Position numbers and translations under genes: made by a program. This document shows, piece after piece, positions 16,423-25,402 of a DNA stretch of 54,599 nt. Source of the stretch: Xylanibacillus composti (GTDB taxonomy: Bacteria; Bacillota; Bacilli; Paenibacillales; K13); assembly GCF_018403685.1 (NCBI RefSeq), contig NZ_BOVK01000023.1, positions 1 through 54,599 of the forward strand, given 5' to 3'. Each line of letters opens with the position of its first letter. Within the stretch, counting starts at the first letter, position 1. Under the pieces are notes generated by a model. That model did not search any database. It had not been told where the DNA came from and saw nothing but the letters and a program-made list of their open reading frames with translations.

Positions 16423-18183
16423 TTATTCCCCCGCCTGGCTCTGCATTCGCCAGGCATGAACGGCTTGCCGAATCCCGTTATGCTTGCCGCAGCTGCTCCA
16501 CTCCTCCCAGAAGTTGAATGTCCTGCTGTTCGGCTTCTGCTTCGGCTCGGCAATGCGGATTCGGCTCGGCAGCAAGCTGGCATCTCCCACAACGAGCGCT
16601 TCTCCCGCGTCCAGCATCGGCAACCATGCGGCAAAGCCTCCCAAGCTCTCGGGCAGCAATCTATGGATCACCTGCTGGTCCGCAGCATTCGACAGCCGCA
16701 GCGTGATAAAGTTGTTGCATTGGCTCAATATCGCGGGATGAACCTCGGACGGACGTTGGCTGATGATGACCAGACCTACGCCGTATTTTCTGCCCTCCTT
16801 CGCAATGCGCCCGAAGTATCTGGGAGCAGCTTGTTCAACTCCTGCCTCTCTGACAGGATGGGGAAGATACAGATGCGCCTCCTCGCAAAGCAGGGCGACA
16901 GGATGCCTGTTCGCCTTGTCTGTCCACTGCTGGATGGTGAAGACAAGACTGGCTATCCGCCCCACGACGAGCGGCAGCATATCCGACGGCACTTCGGATA
17001 AATCAATTACCTTCACACCGCCTCTGTGCAGGGGCTGGTGTTCCTTTCCGCAGAGCAAGGCCTCTGCCAATGTTTCCAGCCACGCAAGATTGTGGACCTC
17101 AGCTGGCGGATTCAGCATGAAGGCCAGCCGGCGATCCGTCCGCTTGTTCTCCAATCTCGCGATAAGCTTGCTCAGTCTTCCGTAGTAATCCCCTTGCCGT
17201 TCTCCTCTGGCGCCCGGGACCAGTTCGGCATTCAGTCGTCCTAAGGCATCCAGCACTTCAGCCAAATCGTAGGGAACTGGGCTGTCAATCGTGAAGTTGG
17301 CAAGCAGATCGCCGGCCTGTGCCCGCTCCAAGTAGGCGCGCTTGGCATCAACAACCATTCGCGACAGAAGCATCGCTTGGTTAGGCGCATGCTGATCGCT
17401 TCGATCAACGAGCAAGTGAATCAAATCCTCGTAGCTCAGCAACCAGTAAGGCAAATGCAAGATCCCCTCGTTCACGCCGCCCCCATGGACAGCTTCATGC
17501 GGTCCGGCAATCTTGTAATGCTGGATGCCCTCCCCCGTTAAAGACTGGTATTCGCCATGAAGATCGAACAGCAGCGCATTCGCGTTAGGCAATTGGGCAA
17601 TTTGCTCGACCAAGCGCGCTGTCGCCCATGACTTTCCGCTGCCCGTGCTTCCCACGATCACTGCATGCCTTTGAAAAAGCTTGTTCGCATCAAGAAATGC
17701 CGGCGCCTCCTCATCCAGCGCATAGTGCCCGAGACACAACGAATGGAGATGCTCGCCAGATTGGCAGGAAATGGCCCGCATAAAGCGGGACAGCTGTTCG
17801 CCTTCGATCGGAAAGCAGACCGCTTCGATTTCAGGGACCGATTCCAACGATCTTCGGAATACATTCGATTGTTCCAAGTATCGATCATAGAATGTCCCGA
17901 TCAGCGCGATGCGAACGGTGTTGATTTCCCGGCACTCATCAGCCTCTGACATCTCTTCGGCCATGCATGCTTCCTGCTCCCTCTGCTCCATAAATCGTCT
18001 GATAATCTTCTGTATAATGCCGATATAATGCTGTCCGGCTCTGCTGCTTCGCAGCGCCACAAGCCGATTCACCTGCATGTTACGCAGCACCTGCACATTA
18101 TCCACCCCTAACGTGACATGGGTGGTATCCACGGCAGCCACCTTGCCCAGTCCTTCTTCGTCCGCATACTGGAAAATGCTCAT
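16423..18183 (-). CDS. herA: HerA-type hexameric ATPase of a SIR2-HerA defence pair
   Basis: The product is about 586 residues. An N-terminal HAS-barrel-like beta domain (about 1-70) precedes a FtsK/HerA ATPase. Walker A is GSTGSGKS (about 178-185), followed by LLFDLHGEY. Walker B is LLCEEAHLYLP (about 431-441), then the arginine-finger segment GRIAKEGRKYG and the sensor ISQRPSE. GGAGG lies six bases before the ATG at 18183; a second ATG at 18186 is only three bases away. The SD overlaps the end of the SIR2 gene, so the two are coupled. In characterised SIR2-HerA (Nezha) systems the HerA hexamer assembles with the SIR2 protein and the complex acts in phage defence. No third gene is attached. 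Confidence 0.9.
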   Translation of the reverse strand: MSIFQYADEEGLGKVAAVDTTHVTLGVDNVQVLRNMQVNRLVALRSSRAGQHYIGIIQKIIRRFMEQREQEACMAEEMSEADECREINTVRIALIGTFYDRYLEQSNVFRRSLESVPEIEAVCFPIEGEQLSRFMRAISCQSGEHLHSLCLGHYALDEEAPAFLDANKLFQRHAVIVGSTGSGKSWATARLVEQIAQLPNANALLFDLHGEYQSLTGEGIQHYKIAGPHEAVHGGGVNEGILHLPYWLLSYEDLIHLLVDRSDQHAPNQAMLLSRMVVDAKRAYLERAQAGDLLANFTIDSPVPYDLAEVLDALGRLNAELVPGARGERQGDYYGRLSKLIARLENKRTDRRLAFMLNPPAEVHNLAWLETLAEALLCGKEHQPLHRGGVKVIDLSEVPSDMLPLVVGRIASLVFTIQQWTDKANRHPVALLCEEAHLYLPHPVREAGVEQAAPRYFGRIAKEGRKYGVGLVIISQRPSEVHPAILSQCNNFITLRLSNAADQQVIHRLLPESLGGFAAWLPMLDAGEALVVGDASLLPSRIRIAEPKQKPNSRTFNFWEEWSSCGKHNGIRQAVHAWRMQSQAGE

Positions 18184-18196
18184 CATCTCCCTCCTT

Positions 18197-19198
18197 TCAT
18201 AATACGAGTTGAATCAACGCATCCAATGACCAGAGGGAAGCCCCTTCCACGATTTCCTCGCTGTTCAGATAGACGATCCGCGTCCCCTGGTCATACTCCT
18301 CCAAACCTAGTACGGCAGAAGTCGGCGCACTCCGGATAAATTGCAGCGCAGAATCGGACAGCCGCTTCGTTGCGATGAGGATCGGGGTCTTCCCCTGCCG
18401 CATGCGTTCCACCAGCTTCAAGTGAATATGGTTGTCATGGAAGCCATAGCCCACGCATAATATCGCGCTGGCGTTCGCGAATGCCTCGTCCGCTTTGGCA
18501 ATCATGCTGCGGAACGGTTCCTGATGCGTGAGCTCATATTTCCGGACACCGGGCGTAACCATCAGCGGACTCATGCCGCATGCATCGGCTGCATGATCCG
18601 GCAAGCTGACAGGCGCACCGTCTCCTGACCTGAACCAGTCGAGTGAGCCATGCACCTTCATCAGTTCGATCTGTGGGGCGTGGAATCGTGAGAATCCTTG
18701 AAAGTGCTTTTCATATTGCCCGCAATATCCGTTATCCAACCGCAGCCGTACTTGATCAGCCGCATACTCGGCCAATCTGTCATAGTTGGTCGTAACGATC
18801 TTGATTTTCTGCTTCGCTGTTCTGCTCAGAAATTGCAGCAGCACTCCGAGCGGCAATGCAAGTTCGCCGCGCTGCATCCGACGCATGAGAGAGATATCCT
18901 GCTGCAGAAGCAGCTGCCGGGTCGCTTGTACGACTTGCTGTTCAAGCATGCTGGAAAGATCCACTTGATGCAGCGCATTCTCCAGGTCCAGTCCTGATGC
19001 GATCGCCGTACGGAACGCAAGCCAACGGTCCTGCTCCTTGGGGTCCGGCACAACATGGTTGACAAGATGATCGGCCAGCTGAGGCATTCCGGCAAACCCG
19101 TACGCAGCCGAAGCCCCGCTCCCCAGAACAATGACCGGCACCAAGGACAGACATTTTTGAATGAGCTTCAAACTGGTTACAGACATAGGCTGGGGCAT
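18197..19198 (-). CDS. SIR2-domain NADase, partner of HerA in anti-phage defence
   Basis: The product has 333 residues. The NAD-binding loop VLGSGASAAYGF is at 24-35. The two residues expected for NAD hydrolysis are present: Asn138 in TTNYD and His183 in KVHGS. A C-terminal segment (CVGYGFHDNHIHLKL) completes the Rossmann fold. There is no zinc-binding small domain, which separates it from deacetylase sirtuins. AAGGAGGG lies 12 bases before the ATG at 19198, rather far. It is first in a two-gene operon with herA 10 bp downstream. By analogy with SIR2-HerA systems it should deplete NAD+ on phage infection, causing abortive arrest. Activity here is inferred. Confidence 0.9.
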   Translation of the reverse strand: MPQPMSVTSLKLIQKCLSLVPVIVLGSGASAAYGFAGMPQLADHLVNHVVPDPKEQDRWLAFRTAIASGLDLENALHQVDLSSMLEQQVVQATRQLLLQQDISLMRRMQRGELALPLGVLLQFLSRTAKQKIKIVTTNYDRLAEYAADQVRLRLDNGYCGQYEKHFQGFSRFHAPQIELMKVHGSLDWFRSGDGAPVSLPDHAADACGMSPLMVTPGVRKYELTHQEPFRSMIAKADEAFANASAILCVGYGFHDNHIHLKLVERMRQGKTPILIATKRLSDSALQFIRSAPTSAVLGLEEYDQGTRIVYLNSEEIVEGASLWSLDALIQLVL

Positions 19199-19231
19199 GG
19201 GCAGAACAATCCCTCCTTTCTAGTAATCTAT

Positions 19232-19262
19232 TTTATACACCGACTTTCACATCTATACTCAA
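19232..19262 (-). promoter_or_regulatory. possible promoter of the SIR2-HerA operon
   Basis: Minus-strand TTGAGT (19257-19262) and TATAAA (19232-19237) separated by 19 bases, about 35 bp before the SIR2 start. The long spacer makes this a weak or regulated promoter at best. Confidence 0.4.
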
Positions 19263-19399
19263 AATGCCAAGCAGTTTCATAGGTTGCGGATGAAGGAGTG
19301 GACAACATTTCGAAATCCCCCCCTGTGTTAAAGCTGCTTGGAACAGTTCGCGGATCTTGGGATGGGCAGGGCATACAGCTGCAAGAAAATGCGTAGGGC

Positions 19400-19609
19400 G
19401 TGTCCGTTTTTTCCAAGAAAATGGAGGCGGAGCATCTGCGGCAGCAATATGCCAGCATTCGGCCGGGCTATTACTTGAACAAGCGGCACTGGATCTCCAT
19501 TTACTATTATCAGACCGGGGAAGTCCCGTCCGATCTTGTCGAGCAGCTGATTACCAGCGCATACCTGCTTGTCTATCAGTCTTTGACCAAAAAAAGCAAG
19601 CGGCATTGA
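19400..19609 (+). pseudogene. C-terminal remnant of an MmcQ/YjbR-family gene
   Basis: The frame encodes about 69 residues ending in SIRPGYYLNKRHWISIYYY, then VPSDLVEQLITSAYLLVYQSL. This is the typical C-terminal half of MmcQ/YjbR proteins (cyay-like DNA-binding fold, about 115 residues). The frame is closed by TAG at 19394-19396 immediately upstream, and no N-terminal half can be found in any frame, so the 5' part is gone. The only start is a GTG without a ribosome binding site. Confidence 0.65.
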
Positions 19610-19654
19610 GCAAAAGGTGATAGCAAGACATAAGAGCGATAACGCGCTCGATAC

Positions 19655-19697
19655 AAAAGAAGCTGTCCGGGACCACCAAGTCCCATGGACAGCTTCT
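19655..19697 (-). terminator. intrinsic terminator of the VOC gene
   Basis: An 11-base perfect stem AGAAGCTGTCC/GGACAGCTTCT is followed on the minus strand by TTTTGTAT. It ends 5 bp from the stop codon at 19703. Confidence 0.85.
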
Positions 19698-19702
19698 CCT
19701 TC

Positions 19703-20125
19703 TTACACTTCAAACTCCCACGCCGGATTCCACACCACTTCCCACAAATGTCCGTCTGGGTCCAGGAAATGGCCGGAGTATCCGCCCCAGAACGTATCAT
19801 GCGCCGGGTCCGGAATGACGGCACCGGCTTTCTCCGCCAGCGCCATAATTTGATCGACTTCTTCCTTGCTCCCTACATTATGGCCAATCGTCATTTCCGT
19901 GGAGCTTGGAGACCCGAGCGGAACCTTCGCTTCATGCGCCAGATCGCGGCGGTTCCAAATGGCCAGTTTCACCCCTGCCTGCAAATCGAAAAAAGCGACA
20001 GCCCCATGCTCAAATTCCCGGCCAATAATCCCCTCAGTCGGCCATCCCAATCCATCCCGATAAAAACGCAGAGACCTCTCCAAATCCGCTACGCCTAATG
20101 TCAATACAGAAATGCGCGGTTTCAT
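19703..20125 (-). CDS. VOC superfamily (glyoxalase/bleomycin-resistance fold) protein
   Basis: The product has 140 residues from the ATG at 20125, preceded by GAGGAGG. Paired beta-alpha-beta-beta-beta modules are visible: ISVLTLGVADLERSLRFYRDGLGW at the start and GYSGHFLDPDGHLWEVVWNP at the end. The terminal Glu in HLWEV is a usual metal ligand. These proteins bind a divalent metal and act as glyoxalases, dioxygenases or drug-binding proteins; the substrate cannot be told. It stands alone between two gene remnants. Confidence 0.85.
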   Translation of the reverse strand: MKPRISVLTLGVADLERSLRFYRDGLGWPTEGIIGREFEHGAVAFFDLQAGVKLAIWNRRDLAHEAKVPLGSPSSTEMTIGHNVGSKEEVDQIMALAEKAGAVIPDPAHDTFWGGYSGHFLDPDGHLWEVVWNPAWEFEV

Positions 20126-20221
20126 CAATTGCTGCCTCCTCGCTGGATTCATGAAGTTTCATTTTCATAGTCGCATACAACAGCCTATCAGGATTGGAAA
20201 AATCGGACACAAGCCCCGCCC

Positions 20222-20452
20222 TTACCAGCAGATCTGTCCCGGAGACATGCCGTAGTAACGCTTGAAGTGCTGGATCAGATGCGATTGGTCATAATAGCCG
20301 TATTGGATGGCGATGTCCGCGAACGATGGCGAAGCTTGCTGGTACAGTTCCCTAAGCGCGCCTTGAAAGCGGACAATGTCCAGCAATTCCTTCGGGCGGA
20401 CGCCGCACTCCTGCAGAAACGCTCTGCGCTTCCGTAGCAGCGAGGCACTTCT
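20222..20452 (-). pseudogene. C-terminal remnant of an AraC-family regulator
   Basis: The minus-strand frame (76 codons, no start) reads RKRRAFLQECGVRPKELL, then FADIAIQYGYYDQSHLIQHF and YYGMSPGQ before TAA at 20222-20224. That is the second AraC helix-turn-helix. It is closed upstream by TGA at 20453-20455, and the N-terminal sensing domain and the first helix-turn-helix are missing. It lies just upstream of the VOC gene on the same strand, so it may be what is left of that gene's regulator. Confidence 0.75.
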
Positions 20453-20561
20453 TCAATGTTGCCTCTCCTTATCAGATTAACGCAAATGCGGCGAAATTAC
20501 AGCATGTTTTATAAGAATTGCGCCGCTTCCGGAGTGGACCTATTTGCCTTCGTTCTTCACA

Positions 20562-20587
20562 ATGAAAAAAGCACTCCGAAGAGTGCT
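20562..20587 (-). terminator. intrinsic terminator of the MDR oxidoreductase
   Basis: The stem AGCACTC/GAGTGCT with loop CGAA is followed on the minus strand by TTTTTTCATT. It lies about 45 bp after the stop codon at 20631. Confidence 0.85.
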
Positions 20588-20630
20588 TCTAGCCCAACAC
20601 GGCAGCTGATCCCCCACGCACAGTCACGAT

Positions 20631-21542
20631 TCAAAGGACTTGGATAACAACACTGCCCTTTTTGCGTCCGTTCTCTACGTATCTGTGTGCTTCAACCATT
20701 TGTTCCAGCGTATAGGTTCTGTCTATGACCGACTTGATCTTCCCTTCAGCCAGAAGCTTCTGCAGCAGCAAGACATCTTCCATAAGCTCCCGGGCAACCT
20801 CCATTCCGCCCACGGTTACAAATGCCCCGCCCGCAGCCAGAGCCTTCTCACAATGCGCTTTCGTGGTTTTGCCAACGGCGTCAAAGATCATGTCGTAGCG
20901 CTCTCCGGTTTCGGTAAAATTCTCCTTCGTGTAATCGATGACCTTATCCGCTCCCAGAGCCTTTACCATTTCCAAATTGCCTGTGCTGCAAACACCTGTC
21001 ACTTCCGCTCCGAAATACTTGGCAAGCTGCACTGTCAAGGTTCCAACCGTACCCGAAGCTCCATAAACCATCACCTTTTGCCCGCTTCGTATGTTTCCTT
21101 TTCGCAAAAAATGGAGGGCTGTCGTTCCCCCATAAAGGACGGAAGCGGCTGTTTCGAAGGATACTTGCTCCGGTTTTATCGCAATGAGACCCTTCTCAGG
21201 CAAAGCCAGGTACTCTGCATGAGCGCCGAATTTCATCCCGGTCATGGCGAAAACCTGATCGCCTGCTTTGAATCTCGTTACCTTGCTGCCAATCGCTTCG
21301 ATCTCTCCCGACAATTCTACTCCCAAAATGGGCTTCCTCGGCTTTGTTATGCCTAGCACAAGGCGCATGGGCAGCCACATCAAAGCCGGGCTCCGAAACG
21401 CGCGAATCCGGATGTCCCCGGCTGTAACGGTTGTCGCGCGAATCCTGATCAGCACCTCATTGTCACGGGGCTCCGGTTTCCTGACCTTTTGCAGCTTCAG
21501 TACTTCGGGCGGACCGTATTGCGTGCATAGAACTGCATTCAT
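20631..21542 (-). CDS. zinc-independent MDR NADPH:quinone-type oxidoreductase
   Basis: The product has 303 residues from the ATG at 21542, preceded by AGGAGG. The GroES-like domain (GPPEVLKLQKVRKPEPRDNEVLIRI) is followed by a Rossmann domain with VMVYGASGTVGTLTVQLAKYFGAEVTGV. The catalytic zinc ligands of alcohol dehydrogenases are absent, as in quinone or enone reductases. A LuxR/MalT-type regulator gene lies 114 bp upstream on the same strand and could control it or be co-transcribed. Confidence 0.88.
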   Translation of the reverse strand: MNAVLCTQYGPPEVLKLQKVRKPEPRDNEVLIRIRATTVTAGDIRIRAFRSPALMWLPMRLVLGITKPRKPILGVELSGEIEAIGSKVTRFKAGDQVFAMTGMKFGAHAEYLALPEKGLIAIKPEQVSFETAASVLYGGTTALHFLRKGNIRSGQKVMVYGASGTVGTLTVQLAKYFGAEVTGVCSTGNLEMVKALGADKVIDYTKENFTETGERYDMIFDAVGKTTKAHCEKALAAGGAFVTVGGMEVARELMEDVLLLQKLLAEGKIKSVIDRTYTLEQMVEAHRYVENGRKKGSVVIQVL

Positions 21543-21656
21543 AGGCTTCCTCCTAAAACGCATGATGCTGTTACTATAGCGGTTGCGGTACAGGACACGG
21601 TAGCTACTTTAGTATGGTTTATGCCTGAATCCTTAGTTTTCGTTAACGGTAAAGAT

Positions 21657-24335
21657 TCAAAGAACGCCCCATTCGCGCGCACGGGCAACGGCTTCCGTCC
21701 GCCGCGACACCTGCAGCTTGTCGAAGATATTCCGGTTATATCCCTTGACTGTGCTGAGCGCAAGGAAGAGCCGCTCGCCAATTTCCCGGTTGGAGCAGCC
21801 TTGCGCAATGAGGCGCAGCACTTCCAGCTCGCGCGGGCTCAAGGGCTCGATGAGGGGATGCGCAGCCTGCTTTGAGGCAAGGCCCGATACGGCGGCACGC
21901 CTGCACTCCTCCGCTTCCGTCTCGGCCAGCAGCCTTGCCGCATACGCGTGCGAACTGCTTCCGTTCGCTACTGAGTCCCGCAGCAGCCCTGTCATGCTCT
22001 TCCCTTCATCTAGAAAAAGCCTGACAAAGCCCTCCGGCTCCGCAATTTTCAATGCTTCAGCCAGCGCTTGAACGGCCGCCGTCCTTTCGCCGCTCTCATA
22101 CTGTGCGCGGGCCTGCAAAACCATGGTCTGAAGCCCGATAGCCATTGAACCGCTCTGCTCAGCCTTCACTCGCAAAGGCTCCAGCGCCTTCAGGGCCGCT
22201 AACGGTTCCCCTTGGGCCAGGCAAACTCTGGCAAGGCACATGTGCAGCTTATGGCTTCGCGCCAGCCGGGCAGCTCCATCCCGATCTCCCCGGCGAAGCA
22301 GCAGCATTGCCTGCAGTTCGGCAATGTTCGGAAGCTGCCTGTCATATCTTTGCAGCCGCGCCGATTGTTTGGCTCTAGTCACAATCGCCTCGGCTTCGCT
22401 TGTCTCCCCTTGCGTCAGACTCAAACGCGCCAAAAATAGTTCGGCTTCTATGAACTTGTCCGTATGTTCCAGATGCTGCGCCAATTCGGCTGCCAGCTTT
22501 CCATGCCGCCAGGCCTCGACGAGATCGTTCCACTCATATGAAATGCGCGCCAGCCCCAAATGCGCATCGCATGCTGCCGGCATCGGCGGATTCCCCGCCC
22601 ATTCCAAGGCTTGCCGATAGGTTTCCGCAGCGGCGACAAGCTGATTTCCCGATTCCTCGATATATCCTGCGCCAATCGTTGCCATAACCGCAATCGCGAC
22701 ATGCCTGATCTTCTGGCTGTTCTCTCGCGCTTCGCTGTAATACTGTCTGGCCAAATCGCGATTTCCCTGCAGCTGATAGGCGTATCCCAGCGCCCAGGAA
22801 GCAGCAGCTCGCACCGGTAGATTGTCCGGATGCAAATATTCCAGAGCGCGTTGGGCCTCGATGACAATTTCCTCTGCTTGATGCCGGCTAACGGCTATGG
22901 CAGCCCGAACAGATGCGACATGTCCGGCCAAATCGCGAACACCTTCCTCTTTCTCGGCAAGCCGCAGCACAGGATCTAAGCCATGCAGCTTCTGTTCCGC
23001 CTCGCTCATGCGCCCCGTCATCAGCAAGCCTGAAGCATACAGAACTCGCAAGGAGGGCCTTGCGTCCAGCTCAGCCTCTGTCAACGAATCCAGCCAACGG
23101 AGAACGGGTGAGACCATGCCGCGAAACAGCAGGGGCATGCCCTTCCCCTCCAGAAGGCGGGCAGCGCGTTCAAGATCACCGCCGGTTGCAGCGTGATGGA
23201 ACGCCTCTAATTCCAAGCCATGCTGTTCGAACCATTCGCTCGCCCTAATATGCAATTCAGCCGGGCGCCAGGTTAGGTCTCTTGCCGATCCGGTACGGCG
23301 ACGACCCAGCCGCTGTCTCAGCAAATCAGCGAACAGATGGTGATAACGGTACCAGCGCCGCTCATGGTCAAGAGGGATAAGGAACAGGTTCGCACGCTCG
23401 AGAAGTTCCAATGTCTCTTGCCCGGATAAGGAAGGAGCCTCTTGTTCCCCGTCATCCGCTTCAAGCAAAGCATCGCAAAGCGAACCGCACATTCGATCCA
23501 AAATCGAGGTGCGCATCAAAAAGGATTGTATGGCATGTGATTGCTGCTGCAGCACTTCTTCCAGCAGGTAGTCGACTACGAAGGAATGCGTGCCCGTGAA
23601 GGATTGAATATACTCCGAGGGATCTTCCTGTCCTTGCAAGGAGAGCGCTGCCAATTGCAAGCCGGCTATCCATCCTTCTGTGCGTGATTGAAGCTGCAGG
23701 ATATCATCCTCACCCAGAGTGAGTCCATCCAGCTGAGCGAAAAAAGCAGTCGCTTCAGCTGGGGTAAAGCGCAAATCAGCCGCGCGTATTTCGGTCAGTT
23801 GCTTCTGAACGCGCAGTCGGGCCAGCGGAAGGCGCGGCTCCTCACGGGTGACGATCACCACATGCATGTGTGCGGGCATTCGTTCGATGAAGAAGGCGAT
23901 TGCCTTGTGAAGCGAATCCGACTCAATCACATGATAATCGTCCAATACAAGAATGCACGGATCCGACACGGTAGTAGTGTGATGGAGCATAGCGGCAACG
24001 ATATAATCAGGAGATGGCGACTGCTGGGATTGGAGCCATGCCAACAAGCTTTCTCTCGCATGAGGCGATAAACCCTGCCATGCACAAATGAGATGTGCAA
24101 ACAAACGGTCAGGATCGTTATCGCCAGCATCCAGTGACAGCCAACCGAATGGCAGCTTGCATGCAGCGATCCATTCGCCAACCAGTGTAGATTTCCCGTA
24201 GCCGGCGGCGGCGGAGATCACCGTAAGTTTGCGGGACAAACTTTCATTCAACTGTTCGAAAAGGCGGGGACGGACAACCGTTCCTGCTTTTGGCATCGGG
24301 GGATGCAGTTTTGTTCGTACAATTGACATCATCAT
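21657..24335 (-). CDS. MalT-type (LAL) LuxR-family transcriptional regulator
   Basis: The product is about 892 residues, the usual size for large ATP-binding LuxR regulators. The N-terminal STAND ATPase has Walker A AAAGYGKSTL (about 43-52) after the family start IVRTKLHPPMPKAGTVVRPRLFE. ILVLDDYHVI follows as Walker B. A long TPR-like helical region fills the middle, and LuxR helix-turn-helix LSPRELEVLRLIAQGCSNREIGERL occupies the last 65 residues. Three ATGs at 24335, 24332 and 24329 fit the family start; another at 24386 is possible. None has a strong ribosome binding site. The inducer is unknown. Confidence 0.88.
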   Translation of the reverse strand: MMMSIVRTKLHPPMPKAGTVVRPRLFEQLNESLSRKLTVISAAAGYGKSTLVGEWIAACKLPFGWLSLDAGDNDPDRLFAHLICAWQGLSPHARESLLAWLQSQQSPSPDYIVAAMLHHTTTVSDPCILVLDDYHVIESDSLHKAIAFFIERMPAHMHVVIVTREEPRLPLARLRVQKQLTEIRAADLRFTPAEATAFFAQLDGLTLGEDDILQLQSRTEGWIAGLQLAALSLQGQEDPSEYIQSFTGTHSFVVDYLLEEVLQQQSHAIQSFLMRTSILDRMCGSLCDALLEADDGEQEAPSLSGQETLELLERANLFLIPLDHERRWYRYHHLFADLLRQRLGRRRTGSARDLTWRPAELHIRASEWFEQHGLELEAFHHAATGGDLERAARLLEGKGMPLLFRGMVSPVLRWLDSLTEAELDARPSLRVLYASGLLMTGRMSEAEQKLHGLDPVLRLAEKEEGVRDLAGHVASVRAAIAVSRHQAEEIVIEAQRALEYLHPDNLPVRAAASWALGYAYQLQGNRDLARQYYSEARENSQKIRHVAIAVMATIGAGYIEESGNQLVAAAETYRQALEWAGNPPMPAACDAHLGLARISYEWNDLVEAWRHGKLAAELAQHLEHTDKFIEAELFLARLSLTQGETSEAEAIVTRAKQSARLQRYDRQLPNIAELQAMLLLRRGDRDGAARLARSHKLHMCLARVCLAQGEPLAALKALEPLRVKAEQSGSMAIGLQTMVLQARAQYESGERTAAVQALAEALKIAEPEGFVRLFLDEGKSMTGLLRDSVANGSSSHAYAARLLAETEAEECRRAAVSGLASKQAAHPLIEPLSPRELEVLRLIAQGCSNREIGERLFLALSTVKGYNRNIFDKLQVSRRTEAVARAREWGVL

Positions 24336-24408
24336 ACGTTCATCATAATAAGCACGGTTGTTTACCGTCAAGATAGATGACGACATTCGTTTCTTTGTTT
24401 CTTCGCAC

Positions 24409-24437
24409 TTGAAAAACCTGCCAACAAGAATTATAAT
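24409..24437 (+). promoter_or_regulatory. promoter of the stalk-protein gene
   Basis: TTGAAA (24409-24414), a 17-base spacer and a perfect TATAAT (24432-24437). The start codon follows at 24474. This is one of the strongest sigma-A matches in the window. Confidence 0.8.
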
Positions 24438-24473
24438 TGTAGTGCCAAATTATGCACATATTAGGAGGAGACT

Positions 24474-25190
24474 ATGAACATCAGCAAGCGAGTACTCATC
24501 ATTATCTTGGCACTTACGGTTTTGACAACGGCAAGCGTGACGGCGGCCACTGTACACAAGCAATTGACAGCAACGGAAAGGCAAGATTTCACCATCGAAG
24601 TAGACGGTCTGCCGCAAACGATTACAGATGCCAGAGGCAACAGGGTATACCCCGTAGTAATCAATGGAACTACATACCTGCCGTTGCGGTCGACAGCTCA
24701 ATTAGTAGGTCTTCCTGTGACCTGGGATGCCGATTCGCTAACAGTAAAACTGGGCGAGCAAGAATCGTCCGGACCGAAATACTTGTTCGACCAGCAGTTG
24801 AAAGGCACCAAATATCAAATGAAGGTCAATGACCCGACCCTCTTGGTCGTGAACACGGATGAAGGCCAGCAAACGTTCAAAAACGGCATTTCCCACAGCA
24901 TCTGGAATGGCACTATGAGCGCTTCCGACTATACGCGAATGGAAAATTTCGATGTCTCCGGAGCCACTAAAATCACCTTGACCGCTTACAGCCCAGAACG
25001 GGATGCTGAGGTTATCATTTCCGGAGAAAATGCCAAAGACATCGTAGCCAGCTTCGAAGTAAGCAAAGGCACGATTGTAACAAAGACCTACCAATTGGAC
25101 GGCAGGCATGAAATCTCGTTCGGCATTAACGGCACGAATAGCGGCGGTACTGCTGCCGATGCTTATATCTTTGACGCTTTTGTAGAGTAA
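24474..25190 (+). CDS. secreted protein with copper-amine-oxidase-type stalk domain and NPCBM-like domain
   Basis: The product has 238 residues, with AGGAGGAG just upstream. The signal peptide ends near ASVTAA. A stalk domain follows (IEVDGLPQTITDARGNRVYPVVINGTTYLPLRSTAQLVGLPVTWD). From about residue 100 a beta-rich domain resembles NPCBM or other galactose-binding folds (ISHSIWNGTMSASDYTRMENFDVSGATKITLTAY). It is probably exported and binds glycan. Such stalk proteins are plentiful in Paenibacillus. The ligand is unknown. Confidence 0.8.
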   Translation: MNISKRVLIIILALTVLTTASVTAATVHKQLTATERQDFTIEVDGLPQTITDARGNRVYPVVINGTTYLPLRSTAQLVGLPVTWDADSLTVKLGEQESSGPKYLFDQQLKGTKYQMKVNDPTLLVVNTDEGQQTFKNGISHSIWNGTMSASDYTRMENFDVSGATKITLTAYSPERDAEVIISGENAKDIVASFEVSKGTIVTKTYQLDGRHEISFGINGTNSGGTAADAYIFDAFVE

Positions 25191-25208
25191 AAATAAATAC
25201 TTTCATAT

Positions 25209-25252
25209 AGGAGCTGTCTCCATGGTCAAGAAATGACCAAGGGACAGCTCCT
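25209..25252 (+). terminator. hairpin after the stalk-protein gene
   Basis: The ten-base stem AGGAGCTGTC/GACAGCTCCT encloses a second small stem TGGTCA/TGACCA. The following TTGCCATT is a poor T tract, so termination efficiency is uncertain. Confidence 0.55.
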
Positions 25253-25274
25253 TGCCATTCACTCGGTCTATGCG

Positions 25275-25352
25275 CTAAGCATCAGCAAGAGCAACCCCCA
25301 TATTTCCCAAACCCAGCACTGTCACCGAAACTTTGTCTTCAGATAGTTGCAT
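25275..25352 (-). pseudogene. N-terminal fragment of a 6PGDH/imine-reductase-like oxidoreductase
   Basis: GGAGG lies seven bases before an ATG at 25352 that opens 25 codons ending VSVTVLGLGNMGVALADA and then TAG. This is the nucleotide-binding start of NADP-binding 6-phosphogluconate-dehydrogenase-like or imine-reductase-like proteins (about 290 residues). The rest of the gene is missing; the sequence after the break is the stalk-gene hairpin. A good start, a ribosome binding site and a promoter therefore remain in front of a deleted gene. Confidence 0.7.
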
Positions 25353-25402
25353 ACCTCTTCCTCCTGTCCATCCCTGACTTGTTTTTCTTGTATTGCAACA
25401 CC

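Noticed and set aside
21543-21656. Promoter for the MDR oxidoreductase between it and the LuxR-type gene
   Set aside because: A TATAGT box exists but no -35 at acceptable spacing, so I could not decide between its own promoter and read-through.
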